Assembly: GCA_964194845.1 (NCBI GenBank)
Contig: CAXMNX010000060.1
Location: forward strand, 1 to 43,963
Source of the DNA: CAXMNX01 sp964194845
Lineage (GTDB): Bacteria > Pseudomonadota > Alphaproteobacteria > Rhodobacterales > Rhodobacteraceae
Direction: 5' to 3'
DNA length: 43,963 bases
Shown here one piece after another: positions 7,682 through 16,631 of this stretch (within the stretch, counting starts at the first letter, position 1; each line of letters begins with the position of its first letter). The notes beneath the pieces are model-generated. The model worked only from the letters and a program-made list of their open reading frames with translations, was not told the origin of the DNA and made no database searches. Position numbers and translations under genes: made by a program.

Positions 7682-8455
7682 ATGCTCGTCCGCGCGCTCG
7701 CCATATTATTCATCGTCGCGTCAATCTCTGTCGGGCTGACGTTCTACTTCGGGCAAGACGTTCTGGTCGCTCTCGGCCTGATCCTGCTCCAGCTAAAATT
7801 AATCGCCAAGAAAATGGTCGCGGTCAAACTGCCGTCCATTTTGGCATGGCTGAAAGTGGAATCCGCAATGTTTTTCCGCATCGAGCTTTTGAAGAAATGG
7901 GCGTTGACGACGTTGCTACCGCTTCTGATCGGCAACGCCGTGCTGAAGAAATTCGCGGCCTTTGTGAAAGGGTATCGCGCTGCTTTGCGCGGCCACTACG
8001 ACGCCCTGCTGGATTGGTATGGCGGCCTTGATCTTCCGGTCAAAATCGTCGCCGCACTAATTGTGCTTTTCGCGATGCTTGGGCTTTCTGTCACGTCGCT
8101 GGGACTTTGGCTGGTTTTGTTTTCAGTCAAATTACCGTTCTGGCTGCTTGCCGCTTTCACGTCAGCGATGAAAGTGACGTGGCTCTCGACGCGCAAAATG
8201 GCGTTCAAGACCATCGCGTTTTTGCAACTTGGCTGGTTTTGGCGAATTGTCCGACGGCGCTTGCCGCAGGCCTATCTGGAACGAAAACGTCGGTTTGATT
8301 TTCGCATTGCACGGATGGTCGTGCGGCGGTGGCGGATGACGCTTCGCCAACTATCGTCGCGCAAAGACAGCCTTGCATTGCGTCTGGCCGTTATCCGGGA
8401 AGGCTGGCGGCAACGGAAAAACAGACCAGCCGCCGAAGATCGTCCGGCGGACTGA
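7682..8455 (+). CDS. Hypothetical membrane protein with basic C-terminus
   Basis: A 257-residue protein that I do not recognise. It begins with a hydrophobic segment (about 4-24) and has a further long hydrophobic region (about 118-165, room for two TM helices). The last third is strongly basic and rich in Arg/Lys (WRIVRRRLPQAYLERKRR and beyond), suggesting cytoplasmic contact with nucleic acid or lipid head groups. The frame is open over its whole length and the codon use looks like the neighbours, but the ribosome site before the ATG is weak. Single gene, not in an obvious operon. Confidence 0.7.
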   Translation: MLVRALAILFIVASISVGLTFYFGQDVLVALGLILLQLKLIAKKMVAVKLPSILAWLKVESAMFFRIELLKKWALTTLLPLLIGNAVLKKFAAFVKGYRAALRGHYDALLDWYGGLDLPVKIVAALIVLFAMLGLSVTSLGLWLVLFSVKLPFWLLAAFTSAMKVTWLSTRKMAFKTIAFLQLGWFWRIVRRRLPQAYLERKRRFDFRIARMVVRRWRMTLRQLSSRKDSLALRLAVIREGWRQRKNRPAAEDRPAD

Positions 8456-8479
8456 CAGCGCGCCTCAGAAAATCAATTG

Positions 8480-9436
8480 CTATTCGTCTATCTCCGAAGA
8501 AAACCCCGCAGCGCCGATAAACTGATAGCCCTCACCATCACCCGGACCGGCGACGGTTTCGTCAAATCCAATGACACCGCTAATCTCGGCACCGCTCGGC
8601 CCGTAAAAGGCACCGCCGACGTAGGTGTCCGATGTGCAGCTTGCACCCGCCGGACACGTCATGTCGGCGGAACCGACAAAACCGTTTCCAACGATTGGCG
8701 CGCCAAGGAAAATCAGCTCGTATTCCGTACTGTCGCCGGTGGGATCTATGAAGCCCGTCAAGCGGCCGGACACATGCGCTTGCGAAAAGTCGGCCTCCAT
8801 ATTTATGGCGCCGATTGTCTGCTGCTCGGCCGCGGTCAACGCACCTTCCAGGTCGTAGGTCTGAACATAGCCAAAATAGCTGCCGGTGTAGGTGGCGCTG
8901 CCCGATATCGCGGCAATCTGATCCGGGTTCGTTTCAAACCCGATCGCGAAGAACCCCTCCATGTCGATCGGATCATCAACACCTGCGTTATATTTCCCGT
9001 AGGTATAAATGGCGCCTGTCCCGGACTGAGCCATCCGGTAGTTCATATAGCTCTGAATGCTTTGACCGCTCGGCAACGCGGCCGCTCCGCCAACAAACGT
9101 GAGCGTTTGCCCGTCAAGCGTTATGACGATGTCGGTGTCGCCGTAATCCGTGAACGTGACCGGAACCGTGACCGTTTCGTCGCTGATCACGATAAGAGTC
9201 TCACCCGATATGGGATCACGGACAAAACGGGCCAGCTTGACCTGCATTTCGCGGCCCTCAACACCCGCGACAGATTGCGTGCCGTCTGCGAATTCAAGGC
9301 CGTTGGCCGAAGCGTCTGCGGTTTCTGCGCCAATGAAAAATGCGGGGTTCGCTGCGCGCGAGGGCGCGATCGAAGCACCACCGCACGCCGAAACGGCCAA
9401 CAGGGTAAGTGCTGCAAGTAAAATTTTGAACGGCAT
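8480..9436 (-). CDS. Surface lipoprotein with TbpB-like beta-barrel domain
   Basis: A 318-residue predicted lipoprotein. The signal peptide MPFKILLAALTLLAVSAC ends in a lipobox (AVSAC), so the mature N-terminal cysteine should be lipidated. The mature part is rich in Gly, Ser, Thr and beta-strand patterns, and its C-terminal YVGGAFYGPSGAEISGVIG fits the signature of transferrin-binding-protein-B-like barrels and Slam-dependent surface lipoproteins. Two cysteines (TCPAGASCTS) may form a small disulfide loop. No slam gene or TonB receptor is next to it here. The ATG at 9436 was preferred over an in-frame TTG at 9451. Ligand unknown. Confidence 0.75.
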   Translation of the reverse strand: MPFKILLAALTLLAVSACGGASIAPSRAANPAFFIGAETADASANGLEFADGTQSVAGVEGREMQVKLARFVRDPISGETLIVISDETVTVPVTFTDYGDTDIVITLDGQTLTFVGGAAALPSGQSIQSYMNYRMAQSGTGAIYTYGKYNAGVDDPIDMEGFFAIGFETNPDQIAAISGSATYTGSYFGYVQTYDLEGALTAAEQQTIGAINMEADFSQAHVSGRLTGFIDPTGDSTEYELIFLGAPIVGNGFVGSADMTCPAGASCTSDTYVGGAFYGPSGAEISGVIGFDETVAGPGDGEGYQFIGAAGFSSEIDE

Positions 9437-9561
9437 AAATGGCCTGCGCAATTACGACCGCGATAGTTCGATCGGCTTCCCGCTATCCATCAAATTTGAG
9501 GAAACTACGATTGAATTGTGGCAATTGCGCCTTCGCGCCAAATTCCGCTGAAAATACGCCC

Positions 9562-10731
9562 CTAGTCCTTTGTGGGCAGGCGAACAACGTCGCCGCTTCC
9601 TGCGGCCGGAAGTTCTTCAAAGTCGAAGTTATCAAGGCGTTGCGCACGGCGTCCGGCCTTGTCTGCGCTGATCTTGATCTCGGATATATCCTTCGCCGCC
9701 TGCCCAAAATGGCGGTCCAGGTTCTCGACGCGCGAGGTCAGTCGTTCAACGTCAGTGTAGAGCAAACCAAGCTCGCGCCGTATCGCGCCAGATTGTTCTC
9801 GCATACGCGCGTCTTTCAGGATGGCGCGCATCGTGTTCAGCGTCGCCATGCAGGTCGTGGGCGACACAATCCAAACCCGCGCCGCAAAGCCTTCACGCAC
9901 TATCTCTGGGAAGTTCGCGTGCAATTCTGCATAGACCGCCTCGGAAGGTAAAAACATCAACGCGCCATCGGCCGTTTCGCCTTCAACAATGTATTTCTCC
10001 GAGATCGCCCGAATATGCGTTCGCACGGCGGTCTTTAGCGCGCGGGCTGCTTCTTGCACCTCGCGATCAGATTTCGCATTTCGAAGCATTTCATAGGCTT
10101 CCAGCGGAAACTTCGAGTCGATAATAATCGGTCCCGGAGGATTTGGCAGGTGGATCAGACAATCCGCGCGCTTGCCGTTCGAAAGCGTGGCTTGCAACGT
10201 ATAACTGTCCGACGGCAGCGCCTTTGTGACGATATCGTTAAGCTGTATCTCGCCAAATGCGCCGCGAGTTTGCTTGTTCGACAGGATGTCCTGCAAACTC
10301 AGCACGTCGCCCGATAGTTTTTCGATATTCGCCTGAGCCTTATCGATGGTTTGCAGCCGCTGCTGCAACTCGCCCAGGGACCGCGCCGTTTTGGTTGACG
10401 AACCTTGCAGGTTCTCGGTCATCTTCATCGACACATCGGCCAGGCGCTGTTCCATGAGCTTGAGCATGTTCGCCTGACTTGCCGCCTGCGCTTCGCTGAC
10501 ATGCGTAAGACCGCCCGAAAGTTGTTGCTGGCCATCGGACAGGCTTTGCACGCGCTGACTGATTGCCTGCATGTCGTACGCAAGCGGCGACATCAGCGCC
10601 GCGGAACGTCCGGCGCGCCTGACGGCCATAACCAGCAGGACCAGCACCATTAAAAGAAAAACCGCACCGATCAGCGCGGCAATCACCGTCGGATCGCTCA
10701 AAACAAACTCTGTGGCACCAATCCGGATCAT
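9562..10731 (-). CDS. rmuC: RmuC-family DNA recombination protein
   Basis: A 389-residue protein of the RmuC family, genetically linked to limiting recombination at inverted repeats; the domain is nuclease-like in fold. It has one N-terminal TM segment (about residues 13-35), then a long coiled-coil region (about 55-145) and the RmuC core (RGAFGEIQLNDIVTKALP; LIHLPNPPGPIIIDSKFPLE in part; FLPSEAVYAELHANFPEI; VSPTTCMATLNTMRAILKD). Its start overlaps the mutL stop by 4 bases (ATGA at 10728-10731), so the two genes are translationally coupled. Confidence 0.93.
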   Translation of the reverse strand: MIRIGATEFVLSDPTVIAALIGAVFLLMVLVLLVMAVRRAGRSAALMSPLAYDMQAISQRVQSLSDGQQQLSGGLTHVSEAQAASQANMLKLMEQRLADVSMKMTENLQGSSTKTARSLGELQQRLQTIDKAQANIEKLSGDVLSLQDILSNKQTRGAFGEIQLNDIVTKALPSDSYTLQATLSNGKRADCLIHLPNPPGPIIIDSKFPLEAYEMLRNAKSDREVQEAARALKTAVRTHIRAISEKYIVEGETADGALMFLPSEAVYAELHANFPEIVREGFAARVWIVSPTTCMATLNTMRAILKDARMREQSGAIRRELGLLYTDVERLTSRVENLDRHFGQAAKDISEIKISADKAGRRAQRLDNFDFEELPAAGSGDVVRLPTKD

Positions 10732-12536
10732 GTCCGCCCGAACAGCCTTTCGATGTCTTTCAACTTAAGCTCCACGTAGGTGGGGCGCCCGTGGTTGCAT
10801 TGGCCGGAATGCGGCGTTGCCTCCATTTCGCGAAGCAGCGCGTTCATCTCGTCGGCGCTCATTCGACGCCCTGACCGCACCGATCCGTGGCAGGCCACAC
10901 GGCTGAGAATTGCGTCGATACGGCTGTGCAGCGCATCGCTCGCGCCGATATCTTGCAGTTCGTCCAATATATCGCGGACCAGGCTTTCAGCATCAATCTG
11001 ACCCAGGATCGCGGGTGTCTCGCGAACTGCGATTGCGCCGGAGCCAAATGGCTCGATGACCAAGCCCAGAACCGCAAGATCATCTGCCAGAACAAGCAGG
11101 CGCGCGGCATCGCTTCCCAGCTCGATAATCTGCGGAACAAGAAGCGCCTGCGCCGCCACGCCGGTGTCAGCAAGTTGCTGTTTCAGACGCTCGTAGACCA
11201 GTCGCTCGTGGGCCGCGTGCTGATCGACGACGACGATACCGTCCGCCGTTTGCGCAACGATGTAGTTTTCGTGCAATTGCGTGCGGGCTGCCCCCAGCGG
11301 GAAGTCCGTCGAGACGTCTTCCGTCGGTTGATCCACGCGCGCCGAAGCCCCCGCAAAAGATTGGTAGGCTTCGGAAAATCCGGCTTGTTGAACCGTCTGC
11401 ACGGTCGGGCGATCCATCTGATAGACCCGCGGTCCGTCAACTGGTGTCAAAAATGCGCCGAGCGTTTCGCCAGAAACCGTGGTTGACGCGCGATGGCCCG
11501 CTTCCGCCAGCGCATGACGCAGACCCGAAACGATCAGGCCGCGAACAACACCCGGGTCGCGAAACCGGACTTCGGATTTTGCCGGATGCACGTTGACGTC
11601 CACGAGCTGCGGGTCGCAGTCAATGAAAAGCACCGCCGCCGGATGGCGCTCGCGGCTGAGAAAATCCATGTAAGCGGCGCGAAGCGCTCCGATCAAAAGC
11701 CTGTCCCGGACCGGTCGCCCGTTGACAAACAAATACTGCTGAACCGCGGATCCACGGGAATAAGTTGGCAACGCCGCATAACCCGTAAGGTGCAGCCCCT
11801 CGCGTTCGGCATCAATTGCCAGAGCGTTTTCTGCAAACTCGCGGCCCAGAACGGCGCGCAAACGCCCGGCCAACGCCGCCATCGGCTCTCCGGCCTCGGC
11901 CATCACCGAAAATACCTGGCGCGGTTTGTCTGTGGCCTCGGTCAAGCTGAAGCGGACATAGGGTTCTGCCATTGCCAACCGTTTAACGACGTCTGTGACC
12001 GCCTGCATCTCAGCGCGATCGGTGCGAAGAAACTTGAGCCTCGCAGGTGTCGCGAAGAACAAATCCCTTAGCTCAACAATTGTTCCCGGCTGGCCATGGG
12101 TTGGCCGCACAGCGCCCTGTTTGCCGCCGTCCACTGCCACGGAATACGCACCTGATCCGGCGACACGGGACGTGATCGTCAGCCGACCGACCGCGCCGAG
12201 CGACGGCAATGCCTCGCCGCGAAATCCAAATGTATGGATATTCAGCAGGTCGCTGCCGTCAATTTTCGAGGTTGCGTGCCGACTAAGCGCCAGCGGCAGG
12301 TCTTCGGCTGAAATTCCGCAGCCGTCATCCACGACACGGATCAGTCGCTTGCCACCTTCTGCAACGGTCACGTCGATCCTGCGCGCACCGGCATCAATGG
12401 CGTTTTCAATCAGCTCTTTAACGGCAGATGCCGGCCTTTCGACAACTTCGCCAGCTGCAATCCGGTTGACAGCGGCTTCGTCCAATTGGCGAATTTTGGG
12501 CGTAGATTGGCTTATGTTGGGGTCTGGGGCGTGCAT
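10728..12536 (-). CDS. mutL: MutL, DNA mismatch repair protein with endonuclease motif
   Basis: A 602-residue mismatch-repair ATPase. The N-terminal GHKL motifs are ELIENAIDAGA, DDGCGI and GFRGEALPSLG. The C-terminal domain holds the metal-binding endonuclease motif DQHA-X2-E-X4-E (438-449, DQHAAHERLVYE) with the supporting ACHGSVRSG and GQCNHGRPT blocks. This MutL therefore probably nicks DNA itself, as expected in bacteria lacking MutH. It is followed by rmuC with a 4-base overlap. The ATG at 12536 (MHAPDPNISQS) is accepted; homologues often start near RQLDEAAVNRIAAGEV, so the first 16 residues are less certain. Confidence 0.97.
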   Translation of the reverse strand: MHAPDPNISQSTPKIRQLDEAAVNRIAAGEVVERPASAVKELIENAIDAGARRIDVTVAEGGKRLIRVVDDGCGISAEDLPLALSRHATSKIDGSDLLNIHTFGFRGEALPSLGAVGRLTITSRVAGSGAYSVAVDGGKQGAVRPTHGQPGTIVELRDLFFATPARLKFLRTDRAEMQAVTDVVKRLAMAEPYVRFSLTEATDKPRQVFSVMAEAGEPMAALAGRLRAVLGREFAENALAIDAEREGLHLTGYAALPTYSRGSAVQQYLFVNGRPVRDRLLIGALRAAYMDFLSRERHPAAVLFIDCDPQLVDVNVHPAKSEVRFRDPGVVRGLIVSGLRHALAEAGHRASTTVSGETLGAFLTPVDGPRVYQMDRPTVQTVQQAGFSEAYQSFAGASARVDQPTEDVSTDFPLGAARTQLHENYIVAQTADGIVVVDQHAAHERLVYERLKQQLADTGVAAQALLVPQIIELGSDAARLLVLADDLAVLGLVIEPFGSGAIAVRETPAILGQIDAESLVRDILDELQDIGASDALHSRIDAILSRVACHGSVRSGRRMSADEMNALLREMEATPHSGQCNHGRPTYVELKLKDIERLFGRT

Positions 12537-12627
12537 CCTACTAGGGATAGCAGTTCGGCGTCAGAACGTCCACGGCGAAAGACGCCATTTCAATTCAAAC
12601 TAGCGCCTGTTACCGAGGCCGAAATTG

Positions 12628-13530
12628 ATGAACCAGAGACGCATGGCCAACTCCCGCGCAATCCTTTTGATGACCGCCGCCATGGCAGCCTTTGCCATCA
12701 GCGACGCATTCATCAATCGCGCTGCCGAGACATTGCCTACCGGTCAGATACTCGCCATCACCTGCGCGCTAAGCCTGCCTCCATTTTTGTATATGCTTCG
12801 AAGATCAGGCGAGCGGGTTTTTTCCGCAAATGTTTTGAACCGCGCAGTTTTGCTCCGAACAACCGGAGAAGTTCTGGGCTCGCTCGGTTATGTGATGGCG
12901 TTATCGCTGGTGCCGTTGGCAACCGCGTCAGCAATGCTTCAGGCGCAGCCGCTTGCAGTCACATTAGCCGCCGCTGTTTTTCTGGGCGAGCGTGTTGGCC
13001 CACGGCGGTGGATAGCTGTTGCATTGGGGTTTGTCGGCGTCTTGATGATCGTAAGGCCAGGCGCCGAAGTCTTTGACCCAAACGTGCTTTGGACGCTGCT
13101 TGGCATTGCCGGCCTCACGGCCCGCGACCTTGGAACACGGCTGCTCCCCAAAGACATTTCGACGCCATTCGTCTCGTTCTGGGCACTTTTCGTGCTTGCT
13201 CCGCTTGGGCTTGCCATTATGCCGCTCGATGGCGCGTGGCGCCCCATCGAGGGCGTTACCTGGCTTTGGCTAATTGGCTGTTCGGCATCCGTCGCGGTCG
13301 CATTTGTCGTCATCACAGCCGCGCTGCGGATCGGTGAGATCTCCGCAATAGCTCCTTTCCGCTACACCCGGATGGTCTTTGCGCTGGCCATCGCCATCCT
13401 GCTGCTTGGTGAAAGTCCCGATGCAATGACATGGGCTGGAACTGCGCTGATCGTTTGTTCAGGAATTTACGCGTTTTGGCGCGAAAGGCGAAGTCAGACT
13501 TCCGCGCCAAATCTCGAGAAATCAGCCTAG
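12628..13530 (+). CDS. EamA/DMT-family transporter
   Basis: A 300-residue inner-membrane protein of the drug/metabolite transporter superfamily with about ten TM helices in two EamA repeats. The first repeat ends around VTLAAAVFLGERVGPRRW and GVLMIVRPG, and the second around ALAIAILLLGESPDAMTW and GTALIVCSGIYAFW; these glutamate-containing stretches are family hallmarks. The substrate cannot be told. A GAGG site lies 10 bases before the ATG at 12628; an in-frame TTG directly before it is less likely. It is convergent with a small secreted protein and overlaps its stop by a few bases. Confidence 0.9.
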   Translation: MNQRRMANSRAILLMTAAMAAFAISDAFINRAAETLPTGQILAITCALSLPPFLYMLRRSGERVFSANVLNRAVLLRTTGEVLGSLGYVMALSLVPLATASAMLQAQPLAVTLAAAVFLGERVGPRRWIAVALGFVGVLMIVRPGAEVFDPNVLWTLLGIAGLTARDLGTRLLPKDISTPFVSFWALFVLAPLGLAIMPLDGAWRPIEGVTWLWLIGCSASVAVAFVVITAALRIGEISAIAPFRYTRMVFALAIAILLLGESPDAMTWAGTALIVCSGIYAFWRERRSQTSAPNLEKSA

Positions 13531-13808
13531 TCGTTCCCGCCTCCATTGTCGTTGTCGGGGTTCGGTCCGTCGCTCACTCTGTCGAGATATCCGCCAAGAT
13601 TGCCGTCCGGGTTCGCGACCGTCCCATTGGCCTTGTCCGATACCCGTTGCCCCCACCCGCTTTTGTCACCAGTGGCGTTCTGCCAGTGCTCGCGGGATTT
13701 GTTTACTAGGTCGCCGCGTTCTCCCGGTGTATCCGGTGCGCCGGCTAACGCCGGAACGGCAGCGAATACCGCAATAGCCGCTAGCCCCGCTGTAAGTGCC
13801 TTGTTCAT
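13527..13808 (-). CDS. Small secreted hypothetical protein
   Basis: A 93-residue protein with a clear signal peptide (MNKALTAGLAAIAVFAAVPALA, cleavage after ALA). The mature part of about 70 residues is hydrophilic, rich in Asn, Gly and Asp, and ends GPNPDNDNGGGND. I recognise no family. An AAGGAGAA ribosome site stands ahead of the ATG at 13808, which supports it as a real gene. Its stop overlaps the convergent transporter stop. Confidence 0.72.
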   Translation of the reverse strand: MNKALTAGLAAIAVFAAVPALAGAPDTPGERGDLVNKSREHWQNATGDKSGWGQRVSDKANGTVANPDGNLGGYLDRVSDGPNPDNDNGGGND

Positions 13809-14149
13809 TGAGTTCTCCTTGGTTGTCCGAGTGCAGATTGGTTTTCAGGCGCTTCGTGCCGCTCTCGTGGCAATATTGCGGCGAAACTCCGACTGCGGTG
13901 AAACAGTGTGGTGATGCGCTATCGCGCCCATAATTGGGTCAACAGTTCCATTTCTTCGCAGGCACCTGATACGAATGCGAAACTCAGCAATAAAACTTTA
14001 ACCTACTGATTCCCAAACAATATCTTCTGAACGCGGTAACTGTTCACTGTAGAAATCAGGAATTACCATCTGCTGCCCTTTAAGGGACGTTTTCCTTACG
14101 TCTTGTCGCTGGTATAGAGCCCGCAAGAACTGCTTGTTTGAGGGACCCC
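13809..14149. other. Intergenic region between small secreted protein and enolase
   Basis: 341 bases without a supported gene. It is more AT-rich than the surroundings (around 13975-14060). A TATAGA at 14112-14117 could be an enolase -10 element, but no TTGAC-type -35 stands at the right spacing. I see no RNA gene or strong hairpin. Confidence 0.5.
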
Positions 14150-15424
14150 ATGAGCACAATCATCGATATTCATGCGCGCGAAATACTCGACAGCCGGGGC
14201 AACCCGACCGTCGAAGTCGACGTTATGCTTGAAGACGGCACAATGGGCCGCGCCGCAGTGCCCTCGGGCGCGTCTACCGGCGCGCACGAGGCGGTCGAAA
14301 AACGCGACGGCGACAAGGCACGCTATCTTGGCAAGGGCGTGCTTGGGGCCGTCGCGGCAGTCAACGGCGAGATTGCCGAGGCGCTGGTCGGATTTGACGC
14401 GACCGAACAAGAAGCCATCGACGCGGCAATGGTCGAACTTGATGACACGCCCAACAAAGCGCGGCTTGGAGCAAACGCCATTCTGGGTGTTTCGCTTGCC
14501 ACCGCGAAGGCCGCGGCGGACTTCACCGCACAGCCGCTTTTCCGTTACGTCGGCGGCACATCTGCCCGCGTCCTGCCGGTTCCGATGATGAATATCATCA
14601 ATGGCGGCGAACACGCCGACAACCCGATCGACATTCAGGAATTCATGATCATGCCGGTATCGGCGGACAACATTCGTGAAGCCGTGCGCATGGGATCGGA
14701 AATATTCCACACGCTGAAAAAAGAGCTTTCGGCGGCGGGTCTATCGACCGGCATAGGCGACGAAGGTGGCTTCGCGCCCAACCTGTCGTCAACGCGCGAT
14801 GCATTGGATTTCATCCTTCAAGCGGTTGAAAAGGCCGGGTATATACCGGGCGACGACGTGATGCTGGCGCTCGATTGCGCATCGACCGAGTATTTCAAAA
14901 ATGGCAAATACGAACTTGCCGGCGAAGAGAAATCCCTGTGTTCTGATGAGAATGTCGCCTATCTCGGTGCGCTGGTGGCCGATTACCCGATCCTGTCAAT
15001 CGAAGACGGCTGCGCCGAAGACGATTGGGACGGCTGGATTTCACTGACCGCCGAATTAGGCGAAAAGGTGCAATTGGTCGGCGACGACCTTTTCGTGACA
15101 AATCCAGAGCGTCTTTCTCGCGGCATCGCCGACAAGGCCGCAAACTCGCTTTTGGTCAAGGTTAACCAGATCGGCACTTTGTCCGAGACATTGATGGCCG
15201 TTGATATGGCGCACCGCGCGGGAATGACCGCCGTCATGTCGCACCGTTCGGGCGAGACCGAAGATGCCACAATCGCCGATTTGGCGGTCGCCACTAATTG
15301 CGGACAAATCAAAACCGGATCACTGGCAAGATCGGACCGGCTGGCGAAATACAATCAATTGATCCGAATTGAAGAATTGCTTGAAGAAACAGCAATTTAT
15401 GCCGGAAAATCAATCCTTCGTTGA
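14150..15424 (+). CDS. eno: Enolase
   Basis: Glycolytic enzyme converting 2-phosphoglycerate to phosphoenolpyruvate. The 424-residue protein has the standard motifs: AREILDSRGNPTVEVD near the start, GASTGAHEA, the signature LLVKVNQIGTLSETL and SHRSGETEDATIADLAV, with Mg-binding residues in LALDCASTEY, SIEDGCAEDDWDG and VGDDLFVTNP. The ATG at 14150 is preceded by GAGGGA; a TTG 12 bases earlier in frame is not needed. Followed closely by a HAD-family gene. Confidence 0.98.
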   Translation: MSTIIDIHAREILDSRGNPTVEVDVMLEDGTMGRAAVPSGASTGAHEAVEKRDGDKARYLGKGVLGAVAAVNGEIAEALVGFDATEQEAIDAAMVELDDTPNKARLGANAILGVSLATAKAAADFTAQPLFRYVGGTSARVLPVPMMNIINGGEHADNPIDIQEFMIMPVSADNIREAVRMGSEIFHTLKKELSAAGLSTGIGDEGGFAPNLSSTRDALDFILQAVEKAGYIPGDDVMLALDCASTEYFKNGKYELAGEEKSLCSDENVAYLGALVADYPILSIEDGCAEDDWDGWISLTAELGEKVQLVGDDLFVTNPERLSRGIADKAANSLLVKVNQIGTLSETLMAVDMAHRAGMTAVMSHRSGETEDATIADLAVATNCGQIKTGSLARSDRLAKYNQLIRIEELLEETAIYAGKSILR

Positions 15425-15433
15425 GGCGCGCAT

Positions 15434-16135
15434 ATGGTAGTCCGCGCTCTTATATTCGACGTCTTTGGGACTTGCGTCGACTGGCGTGCATCTGTCGCGC
15501 GCGAGGTGGCCGAGGTTCTGCCGAATATTGACGCTTTCGCGTTTGCGGACGCCTGGCGTGGAGAATACCAGCCCGCAATGGAGCGTATTCGCGCGGGCAA
15601 TCGCGACTATGTCGCGCTGGACGACCTTCATCTCGAAAATCTTCTGTGCGTGCTGGAAATGTTCAACGCAGCCTGCCCCGACCCAGATGCGCTGAACCGC
15701 GCTTGGGAGAAGCTTGATCCCTGGCCCGATGTGTGTGGCGGCCTAAAGCAACTCAAAAATCACGCAATTATTGCCCCCTGCTCCAACGGGTCGATTGCGA
15801 TGATGGCGAGCCTTGCGAAATTTGGCGGTTTGCCGTGGGACTGCATCCTGGGTGCGGATATCGCGCGGGACTACAAGCCGAAGGCAGAGGTCTATCTGGC
15901 GTCAGCAAATGCGCTTCGGCTGGCACCCATAGATGTCATGATGGTTGCCGCGCATAATGACGATCTGGAGGCGGCTAAGGACGCGGGGCTACAAACAGCG
16001 TTTGTTCCGCGACCGATGGAGCACGGCGACGGACAGACAACCGATCTTCAGCCGACCGGCAACTGGACGATCACCGCGCAGGATTTTCACGATCTTGCGC
16101 GGCAGATTTGTCGATCAGAATCGGGTTGGAACTGA
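15434..16135 (+). CDS. Haloacid dehalogenase type II (HAD hydrolase)
   Basis: A 233-residue HAD-superfamily protein of the L-2-haloacid dehalogenase type. The nucleophile is Asp9 in LIFDVFGTCVDW. Other active-site blocks are APCSNGS (motif II), DYKPKAEVYLAS (motif III lysine) and AAHNDDLEAAKDAGLQTAFV (motif IV, with the Asn-Asp typical of haloacid dehalogenases). It starts 9 bases after the enolase stop and is probably co-transcribed with it, although the functional link is unclear. Whether the true substrate is a haloacid cannot be told from sequence. Confidence 0.87.
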   Translation: MVVRALIFDVFGTCVDWRASVAREVAEVLPNIDAFAFADAWRGEYQPAMERIRAGNRDYVALDDLHLENLLCVLEMFNAACPDPDALNRAWEKLDPWPDVCGGLKQLKNHAIIAPCSNGSIAMMASLAKFGGLPWDCILGADIARDYKPKAEVYLASANALRLAPIDVMMVAAHNDDLEAAKDAGLQTAFVPRPMEHGDGQTTDLQPTGNWTITAQDFHDLARQICRSESGWN

Positions 16136-16136
16136 C

Positions 16137-16352
16137 TCAGAAGAAGTCCAGCAATCCGTCAAGCATTTCATGCGCATCGTCAGATTGGTCCGGGAGATCT
16201 GCCGGAACTTGCTCGGCGGGAATCATCGGAAGAAAGTCTGGCGTCTCATCGGGCAGGGAAGTAGCTTGAGTGGGCACGTCTGCTTCAGTAGTGGGAAGAT
16301 CGTCGGTGCGCGGCACTGCTGCCTGCGGAGGCATGTTGTCAAATCTTGCCAT
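16137..16352 (-). CDS. Small acidic, proline-rich hypothetical protein
   Basis: A 71-residue protein starting MARFDNMPPQAAV, very acidic and rich in Pro, Thr and Asp, ending in HEMLDGLLDFF. The open frame extends upstream to 16520, but the ATG at 16352 has AGGAGA 7 bases before it, a strong ribosome site. No family recognised; the low-complexity middle is probably disordered, and the hydrophobic last residues may be a short docking helix. Convergent with the HAD gene, whose stop is 1 base away. Confidence 0.62.
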   Translation of the reverse strand: MARFDNMPPQAAVPRTDDLPTTEADVPTQATSLPDETPDFLPMIPAEQVPADLPDQSDDAHEMLDGLLDFF

Positions 16353-16631
16353 TTTATTTCTCCTGCTCTCTTTTTCCGGCAACCTAGCTGTGGTCGCGAT
16401 CAGCCGCAACGTTGCGACGAAATTGTCGCGGTATTGTGGCTGGCGGCACACAACAAAATCGGGTGACTTCTGCCAAAATGACAGCCCGTGAACGCAGCCA
16501 TTGGCATCGTGTGAATGCAACCGAGGTCTGGCACTTTATACTTTTTTTTGCGGCGCGCCGCTGTTGCTGCGAATGCCACCAACCGCCGCCGGAATTTGAC
16601 ATTCCCGAGGCGTAAGTGGGAACAATCGCGG

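Noticed and set aside
8477..9421. 314-residue open frame on the plus strand opposite the lipoprotein
   Set aside because: The minus-strand frame has a signal peptide and lipobox and a family-type C-terminus; the plus frame has neither start signals nor a domain.
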